From contig JAOPUT010000231.1 of assembly GCA_025963385.1 (NCBI GenBank), forward strand, positions 1-36,045: 36,045 bases of DNA. The letters run 5' to 3'. A program made the position numbers and the translations under genes. Shown piece by piece: positions 24,732 to 32,864 of this stretch; position 1 is the stretch's first letter, and every line of letters begins with the position of its first letter. The notes below the pieces were generated by a model that worked only from the letters and a program-made list of their open reading frames with translations, was not told the DNA's origin and searched no databases. Source of the stretch: Mycobacterium sp. Lineage in GTDB: Bacteria; Actinomycetota; Actinomycetes; Mycobacteriales; Mycobacteriaceae.

Positions 24732-25715
24732 ATGGCTGACCACCCAGAAAGCCCGGGGCAGCACTACCAACCCGAGCAGACCGGGATCTACGAGCTGGAG
24801 TTCCCGGCTCCCCAGCTGTCGTCCGAGGACGGCCGCGGGCCGGTGATGATCCATGCGCTCGAGGGCTTTTCGGACGCGGGTCACGTCATCAGGATCGCCG
24901 CGGCGCACCTCAAGGACACGCTGGACACCGAACTGGTGGCTTCGTTCGCGATCGACGAGCTGCTCGACTACCGCTCCCGGCGGCCGCTCATGACGTTCAA
25001 GACCGACCACTTCACCCATTACGACAATCCCGAGCTCAACCTCTACGCGCTGCACGACAGCGTCGGCACGCCGTTCCTGCTGCTAGCGGGCCTAGAGCCC
25101 GATCTTCGGTGGGAGCGGTTCATCACCGCCGTGCGGCTGCTGGCGGAGCGGCTCGGCGTCCGTCAGGTGATCGGGCTGGGCACCATCCCGATGGCGGTCC
25201 CCCACACCCGCCCGGTGACGATGACTGCCCACTCGAACGACAAGGAGCTGATCGCCGACCATCAGCCGTGGGTCGGCGAGGTCCAGGTGCCGGCCAGCGT
25301 GTCGAACCTGCTTGAGTACCGGATGACGCAACACGGCCACGAGGCGGTCGGATTCACCGTCCACGTGCCCCATTACCTGGCGCAGACGGACTATCCGCCC
25401 GCTGCGGAGGCCCTCCTGGCGCAAGTTGCCAAAACCGGCTCGCTGCGACTGCCGCTCGATCCGCTGGCCGAGGCAGGTATGGAGGTCCACAGCAAGATCA
25501 ACGAGCAGGTCTCGTCAAGTGACGAGGTCGCTCAAGTGGTGACGGCGCTGGAGCGCCAGTACGATGCGTTCGTTGCTGCTCAAGAGAATCGGTCCTTGCT
25601 GGCGCGCGACGAAGACCTGCCTAGCGGCGACGAACTCGGCGCCGAGTTCGAGCGGTTCCTCGCCGAGCAGACCGGAGACGATTCCGCAGGCGGGGACGGA
25701 CACCCAGGGATCTAA
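24732..25715 (+). CDS. PAC2 family protein (Rv2714-like)
   Basis: 327-aa cytoplasmic protein of the PAC2 (proteasome assembly chaperone 2-like) family. PVMIHALEGFSDAGHVIRIAAAHL and the following strands form the N-terminal core. GLGTIPMAVPHTRPVTMTAHS and YPPAAEALLAQVAKT are later conserved segments, and the C-terminus is a charged helix region. The actinobacterial function is not established. The ATG at 24732 has GAGGCGAGG upstream. The next gene starts 41 bp downstream, so they are likely an operon, as in M. tuberculosis. Confidence 0.9.
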   Translation: MADHPESPGQHYQPEQTGIYELEFPAPQLSSEDGRGPVMIHALEGFSDAGHVIRIAAAHLKDTLDTELVASFAIDELLDYRSRRPLMTFKTDHFTHYDNPELNLYALHDSVGTPFLLLAGLEPDLRWERFITAVRLLAERLGVRQVIGLGTIPMAVPHTRPVTMTAHSNDKELIADHQPWVGEVQVPASVSNLLEYRMTQHGHEAVGFTVHVPHYLAQTDYPPAAEALLAQVAKTGSLRLPLDPLAEAGMEVHSKINEQVSSSDEVAQVVTALERQYDAFVAAQENRSLLARDEDLPSGDELGAEFERFLAEQTGDDSAGGDGHPGI

Positions 25716-25756
25716 TTGGCCGCTTGATCCAGGCCCCGACGACGGAGTTGGTGATC

Positions 25757-26779
25757 GTGACGGAGCGAAAGCCCAATCTGCGACCCGTGCGCGAAGTCAC
25801 CCCGACGCTGCACTACCGGACCATCCACGGGTACCGGCGCGCCTTCCGCATCGCCGGATCCGGCCCGGTCATCCTGCTGATCCACGGCATCGGCGACAAC
25901 TCCACCACGTGGAGCACCGTGCAGTCGAAGCTCGCTCAGCGGTTCACGGTCATCGCCCCTGACCTCTTGGGCCACGGCAAGTCGGACAAGCCGCGCGCCG
26001 ACTACTCGGTCGCTGCGTACGCCAACGGCATGCGGGACCTTCTCAGCGTTCTCGACATCGAACGTGTGACCGTCGTCGGGCACTCCCTCGGCGGTGGGGT
26101 GGCCATGCAATTCGCCTACCAGTTCCCGCAATTGGTGGACCGGCTGATCCTCGTCGGCGCTGGCGGCGTGACCAAGGACGTCAACGTGGCGTTTCGCATC
26201 GCGTCGTTGCCCCTCGGCAGCGAGGCGCTGGCCCTGCTCCGGTTGCCGATGGTGCTGCCCGCCTTACAGGTCGCCGGACGGATCGGTGGCGCGCTGTTCG
26301 GCTCCACTGGGGTCGGTCGTGACATCCCCGACGTGCTGCGGATCCTCGCCGATCTGCCGGAGCCGACGGCATCCTCTGCTTTCGCCCGCACGCTGCGCGC
26401 GGTGGTCGACTGGCGGGGCCAAGTCGTCACCATGCTGGACCGATGTTATTTGACCGAATCCGTTCCAGTGCAATTGATCTGGGGCTCGCACGATTCCGTG
26501 ATACCCGTCAGCCACGCCCGCATGGCCCATGCGGCGATGCCGGGGGCACAACTCGAGATATTCCAGGGTTCCGGCCACTTCCCGTTCCACGACGATCCGG
26601 ACCGTTTCGTCGAGATCGTCGAGAAGTTCATCGGATCGACCGATCCCGCGGTCTACGACCAGGACATGCTGCGCAACCTGTTACGCGTGGGAGCCAGCGA
26701 GAACGGCCTCACCGGCTCGATCGACACCCGGGTCGCGGTGCTCGACGCCATGGGGGCCGACGAACGCAGCGCCACCTGA
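25757..26779 (+). CDS. Alpha/beta-fold hydrolase (Rv2715-like)
   Basis: Cytoplasmic hydrolase of 340 aa. The oxyanion strand ILLIHGIGDNSTTW, the nucleophile elbow VVGHSLGGGVAMQ, the acid in WGSHDSVIPV and the late His in GSGHFPFHDDP give a complete Ser-Asp-His triad. APDLLGHGKSDKP is typical of the epoxide hydrolase and C-C hydrolase group. Substrate unknown. The GTG at 25757 gives MTERKPNLRPV, as in M. tuberculosis; a GTG at 25751 and a TTG at 25724 are alternatives. It is co-transcribed with the PAC2 gene. Confidence 0.9.
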   Translation: MTERKPNLRPVREVTPTLHYRTIHGYRRAFRIAGSGPVILLIHGIGDNSTTWSTVQSKLAQRFTVIAPDLLGHGKSDKPRADYSVAAYANGMRDLLSVLDIERVTVVGHSLGGGVAMQFAYQFPQLVDRLILVGAGGVTKDVNVAFRIASLPLGSEALALLRLPMVLPALQVAGRIGGALFGSTGVGRDIPDVLRILADLPEPTASSAFARTLRAVVDWRGQVVTMLDRCYLTESVPVQLIWGSHDSVIPVSHARMAHAAMPGAQLEIFQGSGHFPFHDDPDRFVEIVEKFIGSTDPAVYDQDMLRNLLRVGASENGLTGSIDTRVAVLDAMGADERSAT

Positions 26780-26805
26780 CCCGACCGTCGGTGCTCCCGC
26801 CGACG

Positions 26806-26811
26806 TAGCAT
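26806..26811 (+). promoter_or_regulatory. -10 box for the leaderless PhzF-like gene
   Basis: TAGCAT fits TANNNT and ends 6 bp before the ATG at 26818; no Shine-Dalgarno sequence is present. The gene would thus have its own leaderless transcript despite lying only 38 bp behind the hydrolase gene. Confidence 0.5.
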
Positions 26812-26817
26812 CGGCTC

Positions 26818-27516
26818 ATGGCCTTGGACGTCACGGTGCTTCGCGTGTTCACCGACGCGGACGGCGACTACGGGAATCCTCTCGGCGTCGTCGACGCCAG
26901 TCTGGCCGGGCCCGCCGACCGGCAGCGGATCGCCACCGAATTGGGTTACAGCGAAACCATTTTCATCGATCTACCCGGACCGGGCGCGAATACCACCACG
27001 GCGCACATCTTCACCCCGTCAGTGGAGTTGCCCTTCGCCGGGCATCCGACGGTCGGCGCGTCGTGGTGGCTGAGAGAACGGGGCACCCCGGTCAAGACGC
27101 TGCAGGTGCCCGCGGGCGTCGTGCAGGTCTCCTTCGATCACCGGCCCGACGGTGAGTTCACGGTGATCAGCGCACGCGCCGAATGGGCGCCGGACTTCTC
27201 GATCCATCACATGGAGTCCGTCGACGACGTGCTCAACGCCGATCCCGACGACTACGGCGATGCCCTCGAGCACTACGTCTGGGCGTGGATCGACGAGTCC
27301 GAGGGGGCCATCCGGTCGCGGATGTTCGCCAACGACCTGGGCATTCCCGAGGACGAGGCCACCGGCGCGGCGGCCGTCCGGATCACCGAGTACCTCAGTC
27401 GCGACCTTGCGATCACGCAGGGCAAAGGATCTCAGCTGCGGACCAACTGGACCGCCGACGGCTGGGTGAAGGTCGCAGGACGCGTCGTCGACGACGGAGT
27501 GCGGCGCCTCGACTGA
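26818..27516 (+). CDS. PhzF-family isomerase/epimerase-like protein (Rv2716-like)
   Basis: Cytoplasmic protein of 232 aa, shorter than the usual 260-300 aa PhzF. It has the family features: [20 protein letters not shown] at the N-terminus, the catalytic-Glu motif LGYSETIFI, the [16 protein letters not shown] signature, and the C-terminal [16 protein letters not shown] with the second signature. The family catalyses proton-shift isomerisations, as in phenazine synthesis, but the substrate here is unknown. The ATG at 26818 has a -10 box 6 bp upstream (leaderless). It ends 3 bp from the nrdR stop; M. tuberculosis has Rv2717c between these genes. Confidence 0.88.
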   Translation: MALDVTVLRVFTDADGDYGNPLGVVDASLAGPADRQRIATELGYSETIFIDLPGPGANTTTAHIFTPSVELPFAGHPTVGASWWLRERGTPVKTLQVPAGVVQVSFDHRPDGEFTVISARAEWAPDFSIHHMESVDDVLNADPDDYGDALEHYVWAWIDESEGAIRSRMFANDLGIPEDEATGAAAVRITEYLSRDLAITQGKGSQLRTNWTADGWVKVAGRVVDDGVRRLD

Positions 27517-27519
27517 CCC

Positions 27520-27981
27520 TCAGCTCGACGAAACGCCACGATGGGCGCGCAGTGCCTCGATCTCGCGCTCGAAGTCGGCGGCCGAGGAGAACGACCGGTA
27601 CACCGACGCGAATCGCAGGTAGGCGACCTCGTCGAGGTCACGCAGCGGGCCGAGGATCGCCAGGCCGACCTCGTTGCTGGGTATCTCGGGTGAGCCTGCC
27701 GCTCGAACGGCATCCTCCACCTGCTGCGCAAGCAGATTCAGGGCGTCGTCGTCGACATCGCGCCCCTGGCAGGCACGGCGGACGCCCTTGACGACCTTTT
27801 CGCGGCTGAATGGCTCCGTGACCCCGCTGCGCTTGACGACCGCGAGGACGGCGGTCTCCACGGTGGTGAATCTGCGACCACATTCCGGGCACGATCGGCG
27901 GCGTCGAATCGCCTGACCCTCATCGGCTTCCCGGGAGTCGACGACCCTCGAGTCGGGATTACGGCAGAACGGACAGTGCAT
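27520..27981 (-). CDS. nrdR: Transcriptional repressor NrdR
   Basis: Zinc-finger/ATP-cone repressor of ribonucleotide reductase genes, 153 aa, cytoplasmic. The zinc ribbon uses Cys3, Cys6 (MHCPFC), Cys31 and Cys34 (SCPECGRRF). The ATP-cone domain follows from about residue 46 ([25 protein letters not shown]), sensing dATP/ATP. It ends with the usual [15 protein letters not shown]. The ATG at 27981 is preceded by AAGGAG. A TACGCT -10-like hexamer lies on the minus strand at 28028-28023. Linked to lexA and chiZ as in other mycobacteria, linking deoxynucleotide supply with DNA-damage control. Confidence 0.96.
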   Translation of the reverse strand: MHCPFCRNPDSRVVDSREADEGQAIRRRRSCPECGRRFTTVETAVLAVVKRSGVTEPFSREKVVKGVRRACQGRDVDDDALNLLAQQVEDAVRAAGSPEIPSNEVGLAILGPLRDLDEVAYLRFASVYRSFSSAADFEREIEALRAHRGVSSS

Positions 27982-28067
27982 ATCCGCTCCTTCGCCGCGT
28001 GCGCCTACTCCGGTCGCATACGAGCGTACCGTTGCACGGCAGCGATATTCACGGCGCATGCCGCGGA

Positions 28068-28526
28068 TCAACCAACCGGCGCGATGAGCGTCTGCCCGGC
28101 GTCGACCGCCGCCGTGCGCAACTCGTTGAGATCGCGGATCTGATCGACGACGGATCCGACCGAGGCATCCGGTGCGATCCGTTGCGCCAGCTGCTCCAGC
28201 GACTCCCCTGCCTGAACCTGGACGACCGCCAGTTTCGCTGGCGACGGGGCGGGGGAATCGTGCGGTGCACCCAGTTGCGCGACGAGTCCGAGCCAGACCG
28301 TGATGGCAGCGGCGATCAGCGCCAGGACGACGGTGGCCAGCGGGGTCACCGGCTTGCGGCGGTGCGACGCGCGGGACATCAGCACACCGGTGCCGCGGTA
28401 GTTCAGCGGCGTTCCCGCGGGACGGTGTGGCCGGGGGCCACGTCGCGACGCTGCCGTCGAGCGGCGAACCGGCCGCATGGGACGCACGACGATGTCGGTG
28501 GGGTCTTCTCGGGTGATGATCGTCAT
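28068..28526 (-). CDS. chiZ: LysM-domain cell division/peptidoglycan protein ChiZ
   Basis: Single-pass membrane protein of 152 aa, orthologous by sequence and place to Rv2719c (ChiZ), a DNA-damage-induced protein that slows cell division in M. tuberculosis and has been linked to cell-wall hydrolysis. A basic disordered N-terminus (about 1-60, rich in Arg and Pro) precedes a TM helix at 62-84 ([20 protein letters not shown]). A LysM domain follows (about 99-152; [21 protein letters not shown], ending GQTLIAPVG). The ATG at 28526 has AGGAAAGG upstream; the ATG at 28553 is an alternative but would abut an SOS-like box. The promoter lies among LexA-type boxes. Confidence 0.88.
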   Translation of the reverse strand: MTIITREDPTDIVVRPMRPVRRSTAASRRGPRPHRPAGTPLNYRGTGVLMSRASHRRKPVTPLATVVLALIAAAITVWLGLVAQLGAPHDSPAPSPAKLAVVQVQAGESLEQLAQRIAPDASVGSVVDQIRDLNELRTAAVDAGQTLIAPVG

Positions 28527-28553
28527 CTCGCGGGCCTTTCCTGTGGTGTCCAT

Positions 28554-28569
28554 TCGCTCTTGTGTTCGA
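28554..28569 (-). promoter_or_regulatory. SOS (LexA)-like box 1 at the chiZ promoter
   Basis: On the minus strand TCGAACACAAGAGCGA has the TCGAAC half of the mycobacterial LexA consensus TCGAAC-N4-GTTCGA intact and a second half with two mismatches. It lies just downstream of the chiZ -10 box. Box 2 has the same pattern, and the two are 23 bp apart centre to centre. Confidence 0.5.
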
Positions 28570-28575
28570 ATACTA
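28570..28575 (-). promoter_or_regulatory. -10 box of chiZ
   Basis: TAGTAT on the minus strand matches TANNNT and lies between two LexA-like boxes. A start near 28563 gives a leader of about 37 nt to the ATG at 28526. Confidence 0.45.
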
Positions 28576-28576
28576 A

Positions 28577-28592
28577 TCGCTCAGGTGTTCGA
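28577..28592 (-). promoter_or_regulatory. SOS (LexA)-like box 2 at the chiZ promoter
   Basis: TCGAACACCTGAGCGA on the minus strand, the same half-site pattern as box 1, lies upstream of the chiZ -10 box. The inverted repeat GTGTTC-N8-GAACAC (28585-28604) joins this box with box 3. Confidence 0.5.
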
Positions 28593-28596
28593 TGAC

Positions 28597-28612
28597 TAGA
28601 ACACGTGATCGA
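28597..28612 (+). promoter_or_regulatory. SOS (LexA)-like box 3 between chiZ and lexA
   Basis: TAGAACACGTGATCGA has one mismatch per half to TCGAAC-N4-GTTCGA. It lies in the middle of the intergenic region. Confidence 0.45.
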
Positions 28613-28678
28613 ACTGTTGCAAACGCTAACTCGACCCACCGACAAGTCCGGCCGTCTGAAAATCCTCGGCGACACGCC

Positions 28679-28694
28679 TCGAACACATGTTTGA
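28679..28694 (+). promoter_or_regulatory. LexA box at the lexA promoter
   Basis: TCGAACACATGTTTGA differs from the mycobacterial SOS consensus TCGAAC-N4-GTTCGA by one base. It spans about -48 to -33 from the predicted lexA start, covering the -35 region, as expected for autorepression. Confidence 0.85.
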
Positions 28695-28713
28695 TTCTGT
28701 CGGCACGGGCGAC

Positions 28714-28719
28714 TACATT
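28714..28719 (+). promoter_or_regulatory. -10 box of lexA
   Basis: TACATT fits TANNNT and ends 7 bp before the ATG at 28727, predicting a leaderless lexA mRNA. Confidence 0.6.
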
Positions 28720-28726
28720 CGGCGCC

Positions 28727-29395
28727 ATGAGTGACAGCAACGACACGGTCCTGACCGAACGTCAGCGCACCATCCTGGAGGTCATCCGGAGTTCGGTCAC
28801 GACGCGCGGGTACCCGCCGAGCATCCGCGAGATCGGCGACGCCGTGGGGCTGACCTCGACGTCGTCCGTCGCGCACCAGCTGCGCACACTCGAACGCAAG
28901 GGCTACCTGCGTCGCGACCCGAACCGACCGCGAGCCGTCGACGTCCGGGCGTCCGACGATCCCGCCAGGCAGCCCGCACCGACCGTCACCACGGAGGTGG
29001 CCGGTTCGGACGCCTTGCCCGAACCGACCTTCGTCCCGGTGCTCGGACGCATCGCCGCCGGCGGCCCGATCCTGGCCGAAGAGGCCGTGGAGGACGTGTT
29101 CCCGCTGCCGAAGGAACTTGTCGGCGAGGGCTCACTGTTCCTGCTCAAGGTGGTCGGCGAGTCGATGGTGGACGCCGCGATCTGCGACGGTGACTGGGTG
29201 GTGATCCGTCAGCAGAACGTGGCCGACAACGGTGACATCGTCGCGGCGATGATCGATGGCGAGGCGACGGTGAAGACCTTCAAGCGGACGAGCGGTCAGG
29301 TGTGGCTGATGCCGCACAACCCGGCGTTCGATCCGATCCCGGGCAACGATGCCGCGATCCTCGGCAAGGTCGTGACGGTCATCCGCAAGATCTAG
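28727..29395 (+). CDS. lexA: SOS-response repressor LexA
   Basis: Represses DNA-damage genes until RecA filaments trigger its self-cleavage; dimeric and cytoplasmic, 222 aa. The N-terminal winged HTH includes [17 protein letters not shown] and [17 protein letters not shown]. The cleavage site is Ala111-Gly112 (RIAAGGP), and the Ser-Lys dyad is Ser146 (GESMVDA) and Lys183 (EATVKTF). The M. tuberculosis protein has a longer N-terminal extension. The ATG at 28727 follows a -10 box by 7 bp and has no Shine-Dalgarno sequence (leaderless). The upstream frame to 28592 crosses the LexA box and is not coding. Confidence 0.97.
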   Translation: MSDSNDTVLTERQRTILEVIRSSVTTRGYPPSIREIGDAVGLTSTSSVAHQLRTLERKGYLRRDPNRPRAVDVRASDDPARQPAPTVTTEVAGSDALPEPTFVPVLGRIAAGGPILAEEAVEDVFPLPKELVGEGSLFLLKVVGESMVDAAICDGDWVVIRQQNVADNGDIVAAMIDGEATVKTFKRTSGQVWLMPHNPAFDPIPGNDAAILGKVVTVIRKI

Positions 29396-29406
29396 GACCC
29401 GCCCGG

Positions 29407-31416
29407 CTAGCCCTTGGTGAATCCGTTCGTCAGCGCGAATTCCTCGCTGGCAAACCAGATCTCGGCGCGGACATCGTCATACCGATCACTGCTGGGCGTC
29501 CAGTACGTCCCGGTCTTGGTATCGGCCTTGATCAAGTAGCCGCGCGGTGCGTTGAAGGGGTCGTCGGTGGCCAGTCGCAATGACGTCTCCACCACGACCG
29601 GCTCCTCCAGCTGGATGGCCGCATGTCGGCCGCTCGGCGGGCCACTGTCCAGTTCTGGTTCCGCCTCGGCCTCAGCCTCGGTGTGAACGTCGCCGTCGGG
29701 GTCGGGCCCGTGGTCCTCGGGATCGGGCCCGTGGTCCTCGGGATCGGTTCCGTGCTCGTCGTCGTCGTGCTCGTCGAGGTCGGGGAACGGCGGGCTATCC
29801 GGCGTCGCGTCGGACTCCGAGACGATCGGGGTCGGAGCTGTGTCGATGGCGTCCTGGTTGGTGGACAGATCGGCCGCGAAGCCCGCGGGCACACCTCGCC
29901 GGTGCTCGTCGGCCTGCTCGCCGTGCTCGTCGGACACGGCCCAGCCGCTGCGCTCACCGCCGTCCCCGCCCAACGCGATGGGTCCCGACTCGAAGTCGCG
30001 GTCGTCGTAGTCGTCATCGTCGATGGCGTCGTCGTCGAATTCGTCGACCGACGGGCGATCGTCCTGCCTCCTGCGGTTCAGCAGGACCGCGGCCGCCACC
30101 ACGCCGATGAGCACGACCACGGGCACGATGCCGAGCAGCCACCACAGCGTCGGATGGAACCAGTTGGAGCCGCCCGAGGACGACTCGGCGGCAGGCGTCG
30201 ACTGCGGAGCGTTGCCGCCCGGCACCTGAAGCCCCTTCAGCTGGGACGCGAGACCGGGGGGCTCCGTGGTGAACTCGTTGGTCGACTTGTTCCAGGAGAT
30301 GGCGCCGCCGTTGAACTTCTGCGTGACGACGTCGCCGTTCTCGGTCTGGTCCGCCGTCGGTGCGCCGAGGTCGCCCTTCGCGCCGCCGAGCTTCGCCCAC
30401 GCCGCGTTCATGGCGCCACGCACGATCACGGCGCCGAAGTCGGGCGTCCAGAAGATCACCGGTTGATCAGCGGCGGCGAAGCTCGCGATCTTGCTCATCG
30501 GGGCGAGGCCGCCGTCGTTCTCGTTACTCGTCGGGAAGCCGAGATCACCCTCGGGGCCGCCGACACTCTCGTACTTCGCCAGCACCTGGCCGGTCAGGAC
30601 GTTGGCGCCCGTCGCGGGGCTGTAGAAGATCTTCCCGCCGGCAAAGTTCTGCCCGGCTCCATCGGTGCCGATGGTGTACTGCCCGCCATCGGGGGCGCCC
30701 AGCGGCCCGAGTGGACCACCTGCTGCGCGGCGCGCTGCGGCGATGGCCGTCGTCACGTCGCCGGGAATCTGCAGGCCCACGAGCTGATCGGCCAGTTCCG
30801 GCGGAGTCGTCGTGAACGTCTTGGTCTTGCGGTTCCACGTCAGGTCACCGCCGGAGAAGGTCTGCCTGACCGTGTCGCCGTCGTAGGTCTCGTCACCGGT
30901 GGGGACGCCAAGCACGGCGGCCGAGCCGCCGAGCTTGTCCCATGCGGCGTTGAGTGCCCCCCGCACCACGTGCGCGCCCGTATCCGGCGTCCAGAAGATC
31001 ACCGGTTGGTCGGCGGCGCTGAAGGTGGTGTTGCGGCTACCCGGGGCCTTGCCGTCGCCCTCGTCGATGGTCGGGAAGCCGAGGTCGCCGTCCCCGGGGC
31101 CGCCCAGTGACTGGTACTCGTCGAGTATTGCGCCCTGCATCGCGTGCGCGCCGGTCTCGGGGGTGAAGAACATCTTGCCGCTTGCGAAGTTCTGGCCGAA
31201 GCCCGCGCCGACCGGGTAGACCCCGCCGTCCTTGGGACCCAGCGGCCCGGTGGGTCCGCCGCCCGCATCCCACGCCTGTGTGATGGCGGCGTCGGCGTCA
31301 CCGTCGGGCGTCGCCGCCGCGATGGGTGCGGCGAGCAGGGCGGCAGCCATCATCGCGACGGCCCCAGCACCAGCGCGTCCGATCGTCGTGCCGAGCCGGG
31401 TTCGAAGCCCCGTCAT
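29407..31416 (-). CDS. LGFP-repeat envelope protein with TM helix and acidic tail (Rv2721c-like)
   Basis: Exported membrane-anchored protein of 669 aa. A signal peptide ends near residue 35 (LLAAPIAAATPD). The outer part has two homologous modules of about 175 residues (about 43-219 and 221-400), each with several LGFP motifs (DLGFPT, VLGVPT, PLGAPD). LGFP domains are thought to bind mycolyl-arabinogalactan. A Ser/Pro linker, a TM helix (423-447), a long Asp/Glu-rich segment with two perfect 7-residue repeats, and a C-terminal conserved end (PRGYLIKADTKTGTYWTP) follow. The ATG at 31416 has GGGAGGATG upstream. Convergent with lexA, with 11 bp between stops. Confidence 0.9.
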   Translation of the reverse strand: MTGLRTRLGTTIGRAGAGAVAMMAAALLAAPIAAATPDGDADAAITQAWDAGGGPTGPLGPKDGGVYPVGAGFGQNFASGKMFFTPETGAHAMQGAILDEYQSLGGPGDGDLGFPTIDEGDGKAPGSRNTTFSAADQPVIFWTPDTGAHVVRGALNAAWDKLGGSAAVLGVPTGDETYDGDTVRQTFSGGDLTWNRKTKTFTTTPPELADQLVGLQIPGDVTTAIAAARRAAGGPLGPLGAPDGGQYTIGTDGAGQNFAGGKIFYSPATGANVLTGQVLAKYESVGGPEGDLGFPTSNENDGGLAPMSKIASFAAADQPVIFWTPDFGAVIVRGAMNAAWAKLGGAKGDLGAPTADQTENGDVVTQKFNGGAISWNKSTNEFTTEPPGLASQLKGLQVPGGNAPQSTPAAESSSGGSNWFHPTLWWLLGIVPVVVLIGVVAAAVLLNRRRQDDRPSVDEFDDDAIDDDDYDDRDFESGPIALGGDGGERSGWAVSDEHGEQADEHRRGVPAGFAADLSTNQDAIDTAPTPIVSESDATPDSPPFPDLDEHDDDEHGTDPEDHGPDPEDHGPDPDGDVHTEAEAEAEPELDSGPPSGRHAAIQLEEPVVVETSLRLATDDPFNAPRGYLIKADTKTGTYWTPSSDRYDDVRAEIWFASEEFALTNGFTKG
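29702..29743. repeat. 21-bp tandem repeat in the LGFP-protein gene
   Basis: Two exact head-to-tail copies of a 21-bp unit (29702-29722 and 29723-29743), with degenerate flanking copies, encode DPEDHGP repeats in the acidic tail. In-frame, so copy-number change would vary tail length without breaking the gene. Confidence 0.8.
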
Positions 31417-31553
31417 TGCATCCTCCCAGCGAGCTGCGCCGGACTCCCTTGAGTTCCGCGTGCGTCAACTCTGCGTCAGTCGACGTCCATCTTGGGGGAT
31501 ATCCAACCCGTCTGGGAAAAGTGTCGCCCGGTAGAGGGACTGTGGCGGGTCGG

Positions 31554-32714
31554 TCAGACTCCGAGACTCCTGCCGATGATCTCCTTCATGATCTCCGTGG
31601 TGCCGCCGTAGATCGTCTGGATCCGCGAATCGAGGAAGGCCCTGGCGACGGGGTATTCGCGCATGTAGCCGTACCCGCCGTGCAGTTGCAGGCAACGATC
31701 GTTCAGCCGCACCTGGGCCTCCGTGGAGTACCACTTGGCCATCGCGGCCTGCTCGACGGTCAGCTTCTCCTCGAGGTGCAGCTTCAGGAACTCGTCGACC
31801 ATCATGCGCACGACCGTGGCCTCGGTGGAGAGTTCCGCCAGCGTGAAGCGGGTGTTCTGGAAACTGCCGATCGGCTTGCCGAACGCCTTGCGGTCCTTGG
31901 TGTACTGGAGGGTGTCCTCGAGCACGGCCTCCATGCCCGCGGCGGCCATCACGGCGATGCTGATCCGCTCCTGGGGAAGGTTCTGCATCAGGTAGACGAA
32001 GCCGGAGCCCTCGTCGCCGAGCAGGTTCTCGGCGGGCACCTTCACATCGGTGAAGGACAACTCGGCGGTGTCCTGAGCGTCGAGACCGATCTTGTCGAGG
32101 TGGCGGCCGCGTTCGAAGCCCTCCATCCCCCGCTCGACGACGAGCAGCGAGAAGCCGAGGGCGCCCTTCTCGGGGTCGGTGCACGCCACGACGATCACCA
32201 GGTCGGCATTGATGCCGTTCGTGATGAAGGTCTTCGAGCCGTTGAGCACCCAGCTGCCGTCCTCCTGCTTGACCGCGCGGGTCTTGATGCCCTGCAGGTC
32301 GCTACCGGTGCCGGGTTCCGTCATCGCGATGGCGGTGATGAGCTCGCCGGAACAGAAGCCGGGCAGCCAGCGCTGCTTCTGCTCCTCGGTCCCCAGACGC
32401 AGCAGGTACGGCGCGATGATGTCGTTCTGCAGCGGGAATCCCAGACCGCTGTAGCGCCCGGCCGTGGTCTCCTCCGTGATCACGACGTTGTAGCGGAAGT
32501 CGTCCACACCGCCGCCGCCGTACTCCTCCGGCACGGCCATGCCGAGAAAGCCCTGCTTGCCCGCTTCGAGCCAGACGCCGCGGTCGACGATCTTGTCCTT
32601 CTCCCACTGCTCGTGGAACGGCGCGACGTGGCGCTCGAGAAACGCGCGGTAGGAGTCGCGGAACAGCTCGTGCTCGGGCTCGAAGAGGGTGCGGTCGTAC
32701 TTGATGGCGCCCAT
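31554..32714 (-). CDS. fadE20: Acyl-CoA dehydrogenase FadE20
   Basis: FAD-dependent enzyme for the first step of fatty-acid beta-oxidation; cytoplasmic, 386 aa, the same length as M. tuberculosis FadE20 (Rv2724c) and very similar in sequence from memory. Acyl-CoA dehydrogenase features include the flavin-binding AIAMTEPGTGSDLQGIKT, LNGSKTFITNG, QERISIAVMAAAGMEA, the C-terminal LQLHGGYGYMREYPVARAFLD, and the active-site Glu in YGGTTEIMKEIIGR. The ATG at 32714 is preceded by GGAGG. The promoter candidate (minus-strand TATCGT, 32758-32753) is overlapped by a palindrome. Rv2722 and Rv2723 of M. tuberculosis are missing between it and the LGFP gene. Confidence 0.94.
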   Translation of the reverse strand: MGAIKYDRTLFEPEHELFRDSYRAFLERHVAPFHEQWEKDKIVDRGVWLEAGKQGFLGMAVPEEYGGGGVDDFRYNVVITEETTAGRYSGLGFPLQNDIIAPYLLRLGTEEQKQRWLPGFCSGELITAIAMTEPGTGSDLQGIKTRAVKQEDGSWVLNGSKTFITNGINADLVIVVACTDPEKGALGFSLLVVERGMEGFERGRHLDKIGLDAQDTAELSFTDVKVPAENLLGDEGSGFVYLMQNLPQERISIAVMAAAGMEAVLEDTLQYTKDRKAFGKPIGSFQNTRFTLAELSTEATVVRMMVDEFLKLHLEEKLTVEQAAMAKWYSTEAQVRLNDRCLQLHGGYGYMREYPVARAFLDSRIQTIYGGTTEIMKEIIGRSLGV

Positions 32715-32752
32715 GAGTGACCTCCGGATCGGCGAAGCGGGATTTGCCAACG

Positions 32753-32758
32753 ACGATA
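32753..32758 (-). promoter_or_regulatory. Candidate -10 box of fadE20
   Basis: TATCGT on the minus strand matches TANNNT and would start the transcript near 32746, about 32 nt before the ATG at 32714, with GGAGG in between. Confidence 0.4.
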
Positions 32759-32765
32759 TACCACC

Positions 32766-32779
32766 CAACCGGATGGTTG
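32766..32779. promoter_or_regulatory. Palindrome CAACC-N4-GGTTG between fadE20 and the molybdoenzyme gene
   Basis: A perfect 5-bp inverted repeat with centre GGAT, embedded in a weaker outer pair (ACCACC and GGTGGT). It lies just upstream of the fadE20 -10 box, where a TetR-type repressor site would be expected. It does not match the KstR or KstR2 motifs that I know. Confidence 0.35.
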
Positions 32780-32851
32780 ATACCGGTGGTACCGCTGCCG
32801 TCGCACCGTGTCGCCGCCATCGGGGGACGCCTCGAGTGCTCGCGACGGCCA

Positions 32852-32857
32852 TAGGAT
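32852..32857 (+). promoter_or_regulatory. -10 box for the leaderless molybdoenzyme gene
   Basis: TAGGAT fits TANNNT and ends 7 bp before the ATG at 32865; no Shine-Dalgarno sequence is present. Confidence 0.5.
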
Positions 32858-32864
32858 TGGCGCA

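Noticed and set aside
29623..31110. 495-aa plus-strand frame antisense to the LGFP gene
   Set aside because: Low-complexity Val/Gly/Arg composition mirrors the repeats of the real minus-strand gene.
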